From contig NZ_AQWP01000024.1 in the NCBI RefSeq assembly GCF_000375585.1, positions 1 to 37,179 of the forward strand: a stretch of 37,179 bases of DNA, given 5' to 3'. The DNA is from Sinorhizobium meliloti 4H41. Its GTDB lineage: Bacteria; Pseudomonadota; Alphaproteobacteria; Rhizobiales; Rhizobiaceae. Below, one piece after another: positions 17,725-25,557 of the stretch. The translations under genes and the position numbers were made by a program. The notes under the pieces are model-generated. The model was given only the letters and a program-made list of their open reading frames with translations, had not been told where the DNA came from and ran no database searches. Every line of letters starts with the position of its first letter. The stretch's first letter is position 1.

Positions 17725-18462
17725 TTAGTTTGTGTGGAATGTGCCGCCTTGAGCGGTCCTCATAATTCTCGTACCAAGGAAGTGCCTCCCTTCGATCCAA
17801 TCACGAAGTCGACTTGGATGGGCGCCGTTAAGAACGACGCCCGATAGACCGCGTCGCGCAATGAAGTGGGCCGCGCATGCGTCGACGGAGGTATGACCAA
17901 GTTCTGCTAGGTCATTGGCGTCAATCTCCGAGATCAGTGAGGATGCCTCGTTGATTGATGCGTTTCGATAAACGCCATCCACATCAGTCAATATGGCAAG
18001 CCTCGGGGTGTCGGTCAGCCAAGCAACCCAAGCGGCGACCGAGTCTGATGTAACCTCCCAACTCCATTCGACCGGATCGACCGCAAAGAGGATCCGTGAG
18101 GGCAAGAGGACGGGGATTTTGTCTAGGCTCAAAGCAGTTCTGCATTCACCGAGTGTGGAGCAGGTGACCAGGCCCGACGAAAAGGCGGGGTCAGCGAGCA
18201 TGTACCCGGTCTGATCCTGGGCTAATGCGCAGGCGTGATGAGCCGTGAAATCGGCGAGCGGATGTGACGAATCCACGGCTTCAATGGCTTTGTCCGGCAG
18301 TCCACCGCCGGGTACGACGAGAAACTGGTGCCCCCGTCGACGTAACTGTTCTAGCTCAAAAAGGATTGCCCTGCAGGTATCTAGGTCAGCCATCAGGCTT
18401 CCGCCGAATTTTACAATCACTGAGAAACCGTAGGGCCAAAAACCTTTGACGTTCGACTGCAT
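17725..18462 (-). CDS. Amino acid kinase-family small-molecule kinase (MfnE/COG2054-like)
   Basis: ATP-dependent kinase of 245 residues with the amino acid kinase fold: VKFGGSL with Lys18, the glycine loop VVPGGG at 49-54, VTSDSVAAW (138-146) and the nucleotide-site TDVDGVY at 159-165. The pattern A-H-H-A-C-A-L-A-Q-D-Q-T-G-Y around residue 80 and the V-T-S-D-S block recall MfnE, which makes a diphosphate in methanofuran synthesis. That subfamily call is from memory. AGGAGG sits six bases before the ATG, and the DegT-type gene ends 20 bases upstream. The substrate is unknown. A phosphate or carboxylate made by the cluster is likely. Confidence 0.82.
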   Translation of the reverse strand: MQSNVKGFWPYGFSVIVKFGGSLMADLDTCRAILFELEQLRRRGHQFLVVPGGGLPDKAIEAVDSSHPLADFTAHHACALAQDQTGYMLADPAFSSGLVTCSTLGECRTALSLDKIPVLLPSRILFAVDPVEWSWEVTSDSVAAWVAWLTDTPRLAILTDVDGVYRNASINEASSLISEIDANDLAELGHTSVDACAAHFIARRGLSGVVLNGAHPSRLRDWIEGRHFLGTRIMRTAQGGTFHTN

Positions 18463-18482
18463 CTTCGCCTCCTTCGCCCGGG

Positions 18483-19769
18483 TTAAACAGCAGTCACAGT
18501 ACTGGGCACCTGCGAAAGCAGCTTGGGAAGCGCCTCCCAGACCTTATGAAAGGCTTCCGCGTAAAGTTTCATCACTCCGGCATCGTTGGGCGGTGCAATC
18601 TCGGACACGTAGAACATGGTGTCCAAAAGTCTCACCGAGTTCGGAAATTCGGAAGCTTGCCAATCCTTGCGAATGCGGGGCAGATAATTGAAGACGGGCT
18701 TCGTCAACCAGACCCAAACAGGTACACCTTCAGCCTGCAGCAACTTGACCACGAAATCTCTCGCTGCCGAACCTGGCCTGAAGCCGATGACTTCAGGCTC
18801 GAGGCGAAGAGGAAAGTTGAGCATCGACTGAGTATGATCGGATGGATTGAAGATTGGAACCAAACCTGGAAGATCTCTGATCATTTGCCATAGCAGTGCT
18901 CCGTTGCTTCTTCGTTGTTGAAGTTGCCGGTCCAAACTCTTTATCCGCGAATTCGCTATAGATGAGGAAAAAACATTGGGCCGATAATTATAGCCTTGAG
19001 AATTAGGAGAAAATTCTCTTGCTCCGCTCCGAGAGGAACTGGTTAATGACACTTGGTCGACATGCTCAATTAAACCGGGATCCTCTGTGAGAACAAATCC
19101 CAGTTCCCCCGCTCCAAGGTGCTTGGCGCCGTTACCCGACAAAGCTAATGCGTCGCTCTCGAGATGAGCTCCATTGGCAACCGCCTTGAGAGCGCCGATT
19201 GATTGACAGATATCGTCAACTAGCGCGATGCCTCGGGCGCGTCCAACTGATCTCGCTTGCGGGATGAGGATGTTGTTGCCAAAGAGATGGGTGACGAGAA
19301 CCGCCGCGACGTCTGGTCCCAAGTTGTTGACTACAGCCTCTTGATCGATACCAGCCAATCCCAAATCGACGTCGACGAAAATGGGCTCAAGACCGCAAAT
19401 TGCGATCGGTCCAACTGCTCCGGGCCAGTTCAAGGCCGCTGTAATGACACGATTGCCTCGGTTCCTCACATAATCGAGACCAATATGAATGGCCGCGGTG
19501 CCGCTAGCGACGGCGCGGGTCATCCACTTGCCAGTCCAATCCGCGAGATTGTGTTCGAGCTCCGTCACTATCGGATGGTTGACCCGATGATATTTGCCGC
19601 TGTTCACGACTGCGCGAAGAGCCTCTATGTGCTTTTTGTTTTGTGCCGCTGGCCAGGCTGTCACACGCCCCTGGGCGACGAGTGGCTCTCCACCGAAGAG
19701 AGCAAGCTTCGCTTCGGGGTTACTCAATGCGGGCTTGCTTCGTGCAATGGTGCGGGTGGTTTTGGTCAT
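18483..19769 (-). CDS. DegT/DnrJ/EryC1-family aminotransferase (StsC/MosB/AHBA-synthase-like)
   Basis: PLP aminotransferase of sugar, cyclitol or related ketones. With the ATG at 19767-19769 it has 428 residues and opens with LALFGGEPL, the usual start of scyllo-inosose-aminotransferase-like members. A longer frame to 19883 adds 38 residues that look non-native. The PLP features are SGTAAIHIGLDYV, FVDVDLG, LVDDICQSIGA and the aldimine lysine K216 in SGNGAKHLGAGE. It heads a minus-strand run of seven genes. Its family includes aminocyclitol enzymes and the rhizopine gene product MosB, which is why an amino-cyclitol or amino-sugar product is considered. Specificity is not proven. Confidence 0.88.
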   Translation of the reverse strand: MTKTTRTIARSKPALSNPEAKLALFGGEPLVAQGRVTAWPAAQNKKHIEALRAVVNSGKYHRVNHPIVTELEHNLADWTGKWMTRAVASGTAAIHIGLDYVRNRGNRVITAALNWPGAVGPIAICGLEPIFVDVDLGLAGIDQEAVVNNLGPDVAAVLVTHLFGNNILIPQARSVGRARGIALVDDICQSIGALKAVANGAHLESDALALSGNGAKHLGAGELGFVLTEDPGLIEHVDQVSLTSSSRSGAREFSPNSQGYNYRPNVFSSSIANSRIKSLDRQLQQRRSNGALLWQMIRDLPGLVPIFNPSDHTQSMLNFPLRLEPEVIGFRPGSAARDFVVKLLQAEGVPVWVWLTKPVFNYLPRIRKDWQASEFPNSVRLLDTMFYVSEIAPPNDAGVMKLYAEAFHKVWEALPKLLSQVPSTVTAV

Positions 19770-20241
19770 GTGAGTCTCTGGTCCATATTCTCGCGCGCAG
19801 CCAATTAGCAACTTGCTGCCAAGCGTACTTGGGGGATCGCGTGCCCTTACCTGTACATGAAAATACAATAGCGAGATAGGCATTTCAGTAGTACATCACG
19901 AATATATCATAGATTATATTTTAAAACATTCATGGCGCATCGGCGTGGCTTGTTTTATATCATGAGATTATCTGGGATATACCGCTGGTGTGCTGTTTGA
20001 CTGGGGACTGATGGAGGTTGCGTGCGCATGAGTGTCTTTACGGCCTTCCAGTGCATGGGACCCGCGCGACATTGCTCCCTCAGCCGTGCGGATACCTTCA
20101 GATGGACCGCCGCCTGGTGTGCCCGCGATAGTATCGTTCAAACGCCGCGTTATTGTGCTTTGTTCGTCACGCCAAAACCGGCTCAAATCGATATCAGCTT
20201 GAAGTCTCACCTGTATGTACTGAAAAAGGAAAAGCCAGAAA
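19770..20241. promoter_or_regulatory. AT-rich divergent control region of the biosynthetic-type operon and its GntR gene
   Basis: About 470 bases between the DegT-type and GntR genes. The part from 19900 to 19970 is strikingly AT-rich. A minus-strand TATAAT lies at 19913-19918 with no good -35. Possible GntR-type half palindromes are GTATGTAC at 20213-20220 and GTACATCAC at 19891-19899. TGT-N10-ACA, the NifA-site pattern, occurs once at 19852-19867. A minus-strand TGGCAG-N4-TTGCT at 19807-19821 resembles a sigma-54 promoter but has one base too few between the GG and GC. None of these calls is firm. Confidence 0.4.
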
Positions 20242-20964
20242 ATGTGGTTCTGTGAAAGAATGGCCCAGTGCCATGAAATAATCGTACCAGAGGTCTCTTT
20301 TGAACGTGCAGCGAAGGCAAAGTCCTGTTTGGCCTACGAGGCAGTACTTCAACTGCTCTACAGCTACGCCCATGTACCCGGTCAACATCTCAACGAAAAG
20401 GATTTGGCCGCCAAGCTCAACATTGGCCGAACTCCCGTACGCGAAGCACTTATCCGACTCGCAGCAGAAGGTAAGATCATATGCCTTCCTCAGAGAGGCT
20501 ACTTCACGAAACCTCTCATCGAGTGGGTCTTGTTGGACGCTTACGTCATAGCGCGTGAACTTCTCATTCTGGCACTAACGCGGAACCGGTCCAGTAGCTC
20601 CATTCGCCTCATCCCCTGTGATCAGTTATCTCCCGACGAACTTGCGCATCAAGCAGAGTCGATTTTTACCCAGATTGCTCAAGGTGCGTCGAACTGCGAG
20701 CTCTGTCAGATGATCGACAAATTCTGCTTTTCCTCCCGACCCGTACGCCTGGAAATCGCGGCGTCCGAACTCTCCGCTTCTTTCAGGAGAAGTCTCGCAA
20801 CGCTGATGGACGCAATGCGCCACCTGAATAACGGCAAGGGCGTGGTGGAAAGCGCATTGGCGGCACACTTGGATCTGGAGCAGAGCGCCCTCCCGGGTGT
20901 CGTGCATCGGGTAAATACACGGCTGACGAGCTTGCCGTTCGTTACTTACTCGAATTTCGCTTAA
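20242..20964 (+). CDS. GntR-family transcriptional regulator (FadR-like group)
   Basis: DNA-binding regulator of 240 residues. The winged helix lies at ~30-90 with LNEKDLAAKLNIGRTPVREALIRLAAEG and the wing PQRGYF. The C-terminal ~140 residues are mostly helical, as in FadR/FCD members, but the metal-binding pattern of FCD domains is not clear. Start is the ATG at 20242 with AAAGGA about 11 bases upstream; Met7 is an alternative. It is the only plus-strand gene of the cluster and is divergent from the seven-gene operon, so it is the natural candidate for its local regulator. Confidence 0.88.
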   Translation: MWFCERMAQCHEIIVPEVSFERAAKAKSCLAYEAVLQLLYSYAHVPGQHLNEKDLAAKLNIGRTPVREALIRLAAEGKIICLPQRGYFTKPLIEWVLLDAYVIARELLILALTRNRSSSSIRLIPCDQLSPDELAHQAESIFTQIAQGASNCELCQMIDKFCFSSRPVRLEIAASELSASFRRSLATLMDAMRHLNNGKGVVESALAAHLDLEQSALPGVVHRVNTRLTSLPFVTYSNFA

Positions 20965-21111
20965 CTCGTCCTGATGCCTTAAGCGTGCGACATGCTCCTG
21001 CACCAAGCAGCTATTCACAGAGGGTACACACGGCAATATCCCCTTTTTAAAAAGTCCACCCGCGGATTCAGTTCAACCTGACGGGCGCACTTCGTCATAC
21101 CACTCTCCGCC

Positions 21112-22812
21112 TCACATGGCGCTCCCAATGAACTCAGCTGCTCGTAATGCCAGTGCACATATCGTGAGGGTCGGGTTGGATGCGGATCCTGTAGGGAAAA
21201 CTGAGCTACCAACTATGAATAGGTTTTGGTGGCCAAAGGCGCGGCAGTTCGGATCAACGACTGAAACCTTGGGGTCGCTGCCCATCACGGTCGTTCCCAT
21301 GATATGGCTTCCTGCTGCGTCGGGCCCGGATGGATCGTCCTTAAGATGTATAAAGACGTCCTCATCTCGGCATCCGATCGCGGCAAACACAGCTCGATGT
21401 AGTTCTGCTGCTGCCGTTATCCCCTCACGCTCGTATCGGCCAATCCGAAAGTAGACTTCAGCGCGTGGTAATCCCATCGCGTCCCTTGAGGTCTGCGACA
21501 GAGAAATCCTGTTTTCTTTGCATGGGAGAGCTTCTACGACACTTTGCAGAGCAAATTGGCGGCTGCTCATGCGCTGAATTGCGGAGCGCAGGGCGCTGCC
21601 AAATACATGTTGGCGCTCGACCAAATCTAACAGGGTTCCGTTGAGAAATGCCTCCGGAGAGCCGAACGGTGCGCCGTTTGCGATTCGCCATCCGTCGTTA
21701 CGGAGCGCCGTACGAAATGCTGCACGGTGCCTGCGGAAGGAGCCGTCGCGAAGTGCCTCAATGCCTGCCGTCGATTGAGGCCCCCGGAAGGGAAATATCG
21801 GATCGGGCAAAAAGGCGCACGAGTATTTTTGAGGGTGATCCATCAGGTTGCGCCCAACTAGCCCGCTTTCATTGGCGAGGCCGGCGTCGTGACTTTGGTT
21901 AGATTGCAGAAGTAGCTTAGGTGTTTCAATGCCGTTGGCTGCAAGAACGAATGTTCTCGCCCCTATCGTGTCTATCGAGCCGTCAGGTCTCTTGAGGTTT
22001 GCGGCGGTTATGCTTCCATCTGCAGCGGTCTGAAGTCCTGTGACGACAGATTGCTCCAGTAGATCAGCTCCCGAGAGCAAGGCGCGACGCAGGTGAACAA
22101 GAGGATCGTACTTTGCACCGGTCGGGCAAAGAGGAACGCAGGAGGCATATCCCTCGCACTGGGGCCGACCGTTGTAGCCCTCGACGGAGTTCCGGGCCTG
22201 TGGTGTGCTGACCACCTTTATGCGCTGATCTGCAAACGTGAGGCTGGCAATACGTGCAGCTATATATTTGTCGGAGTAGCTAAGCGGAATGGGCGGCATG
22301 GGAAACGGCCTGGTTCGGAACGCACCAGCACCCGTATCAACTTCAGGATCCCCAGCAATGCCCAAAGCTTCCTCGGCTAGGGAATACCACGACTCGAGGT
22401 CTGCATAAGATATGGGCCAGTCACGGCCCTTGTTGAACACAGTTTTCATTCGAAAATCGTTCGGGCACATCCGCAACGCTGTTCCTAACCAAGCGAGCCC
22501 TGTACCTCCGACCATCCGCAAATAGTCGCCGGAGAACTGACTGGGAATCGGGTCTTCAATGTCCTTGTAGGGCCTTGTTTTCCAAGCGCCCTTCTCAGCC
22601 GCGAGTTGCGCCATATAGGGCGCAAACACCTCGTCTTCATTCGAGTTTGCAAATGCTTGGCGGAGCTCCTCTCTGATGCCACGGTTGTCTTCAAATGCTT
22701 TTCCCGCCTCGATGATTACTACCTTGACTCCACGTTCCGCTAAGGCGCTCGCAATAAGCGAACCAGCAAATCCCGACCCAATGATCGCTACATCATGAGA
22801 ATACCCGGTCAT
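21112..22812 (-). CDS. GMC-family FAD dehydrogenase, large subunit
   Basis: Flavoenzyme that oxidises an alcohol group of a sugar, polyol or cyclitol. The chosen ATG (22810-22812) overlaps the stop of the small-subunit gene as ATGA and gives 566 residues; a GTG at 22824 adds four. The N-terminal FAD fold is AIIGSGFAGSLIASALAERG with the acidic strand end VVIIEAG. The C-terminal GMC block runs from SHIMGTTVMG through SVVDPNCR to SNPTLTICALALR, as in gluconate and sorbitol dehydrogenase large subunits. It lacks an export signal. It probably supplies the ketone for the cluster's aminotransferases. Confidence 0.9.
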   Translation of the reverse strand: MTGYSHDVAIIGSGFAGSLIASALAERGVKVVIIEAGKAFEDNRGIREELRQAFANSNEDEVFAPYMAQLAAEKGAWKTRPYKDIEDPIPSQFSGDYLRMVGGTGLAWLGTALRMCPNDFRMKTVFNKGRDWPISYADLESWYSLAEEALGIAGDPEVDTGAGAFRTRPFPMPPIPLSYSDKYIAARIASLTFADQRIKVVSTPQARNSVEGYNGRPQCEGYASCVPLCPTGAKYDPLVHLRRALLSGADLLEQSVVTGLQTAADGSITAANLKRPDGSIDTIGARTFVLAANGIETPKLLLQSNQSHDAGLANESGLVGRNLMDHPQKYSCAFLPDPIFPFRGPQSTAGIEALRDGSFRRHRAAFRTALRNDGWRIANGAPFGSPEAFLNGTLLDLVERQHVFGSALRSAIQRMSSRQFALQSVVEALPCKENRISLSQTSRDAMGLPRAEVYFRIGRYEREGITAAAELHRAVFAAIGCRDEDVFIHLKDDPSGPDAAGSHIMGTTVMGSDPKVSVVDPNCRAFGHQNLFIVGSSVFPTGSASNPTLTICALALRAAEFIGSAM

Positions 22813-23240
22813 AGCTGCTCGCACCTATCATGGTCTGAGCCAGTAATCGGCATTTCCGCCCAATCGCCGTACACGCCCCTTCCCCGTGTCATCGGCGGGT
22901 GCACCCCTATCGCCGACCACACCAATCCATGCTCGTGTTGCGGCCAGCCACATCTCTTCCATCGGTTACTCACGCGAATGGAGCCGAGATAGAATAGATA
23001 AACTATTTGACACGCCGTCTCGAAACACTGTGAACAAATCGAGGGCGCATTCTTATGAGAAGCCGGCCCCCAATTTTGGATAAATTCCTCTATATTATTG
23101 CCGGTATTTAATACACACTTGAGAACAGCTAGATTTGCTTCTAGCAGATCCATGGCGGTATTCTCGAAGCCGGTCAATTCTTCGACAATTGCACGAAATG
23201 CGTCGAGATCCCGTTTTGACGGAGAAGTTATGTCTGCCAT
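22809..23240 (-). CDS. Small subunit of the GMC dehydrogenase (sorbitol/gluconate dehydrogenase small-subunit type)
   Basis: Partner of the flavoprotein encoded just downstream, with a 4-base ATGA overlap. The 143 residues are short and helical. The end, HEHGLVWSAIGVHPPMTRGRGVYGDWAEMP, carries the pattern of these small subunits, in which a conserved W/M-x-A region is followed by P-P and G-x-W. Usual members start with a twin-arginine signal and travel to the periplasm with the large subunit. Here the N-terminus (MADITSPSKRDLDAFRAIV) has none, which suggests a cytoplasmic enzyme. The family call rests on the C-terminal pattern and the neighbour. Confidence 0.68.
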   Translation of the reverse strand: MADITSPSKRDLDAFRAIVEELTGFENTAMDLLEANLAVLKCVLNTGNNIEEFIQNWGPASHKNAPSICSQCFETACQIVYLFYLGSIRVSNRWKRCGWPQHEHGLVWSAIGVHPPMTRGRGVYGDWAEMPITGSDHDRCEQL

Positions 23241-23245
23241 AGCTA

Positions 23246-23752
23246 TTACTCGATTATTCCGATTTTGCGGAGGTCGTTCGTGAACTTCGTCGGGTCGAGT
23301 TCCCTGGCCAATTCAGTCGATCGACGAAGGAGGGCCAAAAGATCGTCCCTATGCTTCGACTGAGGATCTTTGGTGTACATTTCGATCTTTCGAGCAATTA
23401 CGTCTGCAAAGCTGGCGCGCATCCCCAGAAGTGGGTCCTCGATGATGGCCACAGGCGGTGTTGATTCCAGGACCCAATTCATTGAAAGCGTGCTACCCGC
23501 ATTAGAGAACGTAACATCCAGTTCCGTATTCGTTTGCCTTCGAGCCACGCTCGAAAAGCCTACCTCGACCAAAGAGCTAATGTCCTTGTCGACAGCCTCC
23601 TCATACGCGCCAATACTCACATGATGAATATCAATATCGTTTGGCTCTCGACCGATAAACTTCGCTACTACGCTGCTCCCAGCGACCCAGCTTCCTTGCG
23701 AACGATTGGACGAAATGGCAACCAAGGCACAATGCAACAGGTCTGAAATCAT
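23246..23752 (-). CDS. Nucleotidyltransferase-fold protein (AbiEii-like)
   Basis: A 168-residue protein from the ATG at 23750-23752; a GTG at 23788 would add 12 residues without a clear ribosome site. The nucleotidyltransferase signature is visible as GSSVVAKF at 25-32 followed by the metal-binding D-I-D (39-41) in PNDIDIHH. The C-terminal part (ASFADVIARKIEMYTKD, KHRDDLLALL) resembles the helical end of AbiEii/minimal nucleotidyltransferase proteins. No AbiEi-type antitoxin gene is adjacent; the next gene, five bases downstream, is the dehydrogenase small subunit. It could adenylylate a small molecule for activation or self-protection, or be a stray toxin-type gene. Confidence 0.68.
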   Translation of the reverse strand: MISDLLHCALVAISSNRSQGSWVAGSSVVAKFIGREPNDIDIHHVSIGAYEEAVDKDISSLVEVGFSSVARRQTNTELDVTFSNAGSTLSMNWVLESTPPVAIIEDPLLGMRASFADVIARKIEMYTKDPQSKHRDDLLALLRRSTELARELDPTKFTNDLRKIGIIE

Positions 23753-24497
23753 ACTTGGGCCTTTTGCCTGTAGACCATGCTTAGCCACCCGGGGCTACAG
23801 CCTGCCATTGCGCCAACTGGATGTGCATTCCCTTTTAACTCTGCAGGGGGATCCGGCATTTTTCGGTGCGCCAAACAAATCACCACGCTATCGCGTCGAC
23901 ATCAAGCTTTCGTCGGCAATGTACGACAACACGAGCGAAGAGGGAGAATAGACCTCTCGTCCAGAATAGTGGAGTAGAGCAGCCGCCATTACTCTCCGGC
24001 GACGTCTGTCTATCTATCCCTAAGCCCTTAAAGCGTACGCCAAGTTCTGTCACTTGATAGCCATTTTCCTTACTGTTGTGCTGAGGTTAATCGCGTCAGT
24101 AATGAAGGCAAGCTCTTTCTCTAGTATAATAGGAATATACTTTTCATTCGAAGCGATCCCGCTCCAGGCCAAGTTTGAAAGGCGCGCCCGCGGCATCCGA
24201 ACGACGAGGTAAGGCCTCCGCTTCGCCCAGAGCGGCGCATGCGGGCGCTAACGGATCGGTTTGAAAGGATGGAAGTTGCCTTTCCGCTATTTGCGGCGTT
24301 ACCATCAAGGTACCGCTGGATCATACCAAGCCGCTCGTTAAGCACTACGACGCGGTGCCCTTTTCAACGTGCGGCGGTGAGCGACCGATTTCGCCGCCAG
24401 AGCTGAACGCTGTTTTTTAGCGGAGCCCAAAATCTGGCCCTTGACTCGGCTCATAAGTATGTGTGAGATACGTACTAACGCACATTATGGAGGCATC
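23753..24497. other. Intergenic region between the biosynthetic-type cluster and the catabolic operon
   Basis: About 740 bases with no supported gene. It holds a perfect inverted repeat AGTATA-N7-TATACT at 24123-24141, a long-loop pair GCGCCCGC/GCGGGCGC (24184-24191 with 24241-24248), and at its end the promoter and S3 palindrome of the next operon. Short frames in the region have no ribosome site or recognisable sequence. Confidence 0.5.
24441..24475 (+). promoter_or_regulatory. Promoter with operator-like palindrome S3 (Gfo/SDR operon)
   Basis: TTGACT (24441-24446) and TGAGAT (24464-24469), 17 bases apart, fit -35 and -10 boxes. The -10 lies inside the palindrome GTATG-N9-CGTAC at 24457-24475 (GTATGTGTGAGATACGTAC), whose arms differ at one position. 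The bases after it, TAACG, also follow S4 at 34574. A repressor here would cover the -10. Confidence 0.5.
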
Positions 24498-25520
24498 ATG
24501 CGAGAACTAAGAGTCGGAATCGTTGGAGCGGGTATCTGGGGCGCCAATCACGCGAGGGTCTTTAATACCCTTCCCCAGACACGTTTGGTCGCGATCTGCG
24601 ATATTTCCCCGGAACGCGCAAACGCTTTCAAGCAACAAAGCAATTGCGCTGCGGCCTATACTGACTTCAACGATCTGGTCGCGGATCCTGACGTCGAGGC
24701 CATATCTGTGGCCACTCCGGACTTCACGCATGCCCCGATTATCCTTGCAGCCCTAAGGGCAAACAAGCATGTGCTTTGCGAAAAGCCGCTGGCAATGACG
24801 CTGGAAGAAGCCGAAGAAGTCGTGAAGGCGGCGGCGCAGTCCTCGGGCAAGCTGATGGTGGACTTCCATAACCGTGTGAATCCGGCCATCGTGCAGTTGA
24901 GAGACGCAGTAGCCGCTGGCGAAATCGGAGTTCCTGTTCATGGTTACGCTCGCCTCAGCAACACCACGTTCGTTCCACTCGAATTGCTGTCCTGGGCGGC
25001 AAAGTCCTCCGCCCTGTGGTTTCTCGGCAGCCATGTCGTTGATGCCCTCCGGTTCGTTCTCAACGACGAAGTTGTCAAAGTTTACTCCGTCGCCCGCAGC
25101 GGCGTGCTGAAAGCGCAGGGCGTCGATACGCAAGACGTGCATATCTCCACCCTGGAATTTTCGAAGGGTGCCGTCATCACCCTCGAGAACAGCTGGATTC
25201 TCTCGACCGCTAACCCAATCGCATACGACTTCAAAATCGAATTGGTCGGCGACAAGGGCCAGGTCAACGCCAACCCGTCGCATAACGGTGCTGTGACAAA
25301 ACTCACGTCGCAGGGTGCGAAATTCGCCGATCTGCTCGGAATTACCCCGACCGGTCCGTCCCGCATCGGCGGCTTCGTCCTGGAGGCGATCGCACAGTTT
25401 GTTGACGCGATTCTGAGCGACGCACCGCTTCTTGCAGATGCGAAGGACGGCCTGATCGCTACCCGTGTACTGGCTGCGATCGAACAGTCCGCAGCGCAGG
25501 GAACTCCAGTTTCGCTCTGA
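24498..25520 (+). CDS. Gfo/Idh/MocA-family NAD(P)-dependent dehydrogenase
   Basis: Oxidoreductase of sugars, cyclitols or their derivatives, 340 residues. The ATG at 24498 has ATGGAGGC close upstream; a longer frame from 24441 is unlikely. The N-terminal Rossmann motif is VGIVGAGIWGANHA, and the catalytic EKP motif appears as CEKPLAMTLEEAE near residue 97, with the substrate-domain lysine-histidine region further on. Family members include myo-inositol dehydrogenase and the rhizopine enzyme MocA. It leads the operon behind the S3 palindrome and is followed by an SDR 37 bases downstream. Confidence 0.93.
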   Translation: MRELRVGIVGAGIWGANHARVFNTLPQTRLVAICDISPERANAFKQQSNCAAAYTDFNDLVADPDVEAISVATPDFTHAPIILAALRANKHVLCEKPLAMTLEEAEEVVKAAAQSSGKLMVDFHNRVNPAIVQLRDAVAAGEIGVPVHGYARLSNTTFVPLELLSWAAKSSALWFLGSHVVDALRFVLNDEVVKVYSVARSGVLKAQGVDTQDVHISTLEFSKGAVITLENSWILSTANPIAYDFKIELVGDKGQVNANPSHNGAVTKLTSQGAKFADLLGITPTGPSRIGGFVLEAIAQFVDAILSDAPLLADAKDGLIATRVLAAIEQSAAQGTPVSL

Positions 25521-25557
25521 TTTGAGACCGAATTTTGAGAGATAGGGAGCGATAGCT

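Noticed and set aside
19770..19883. 38-residue N-terminal extension of the DegT-type aminotransferase
   Set aside because: The family normally begins close to the LALFGGEPL block, and the extension looks non-native; kept only as an alternative start.
23246..23752. A complete AbiE toxin-antitoxin pair
   Set aside because: Only the nucleotidyltransferase-fold member is present; the neighbouring gene is a dehydrogenase small subunit, not an AbiEi-type antitoxin.
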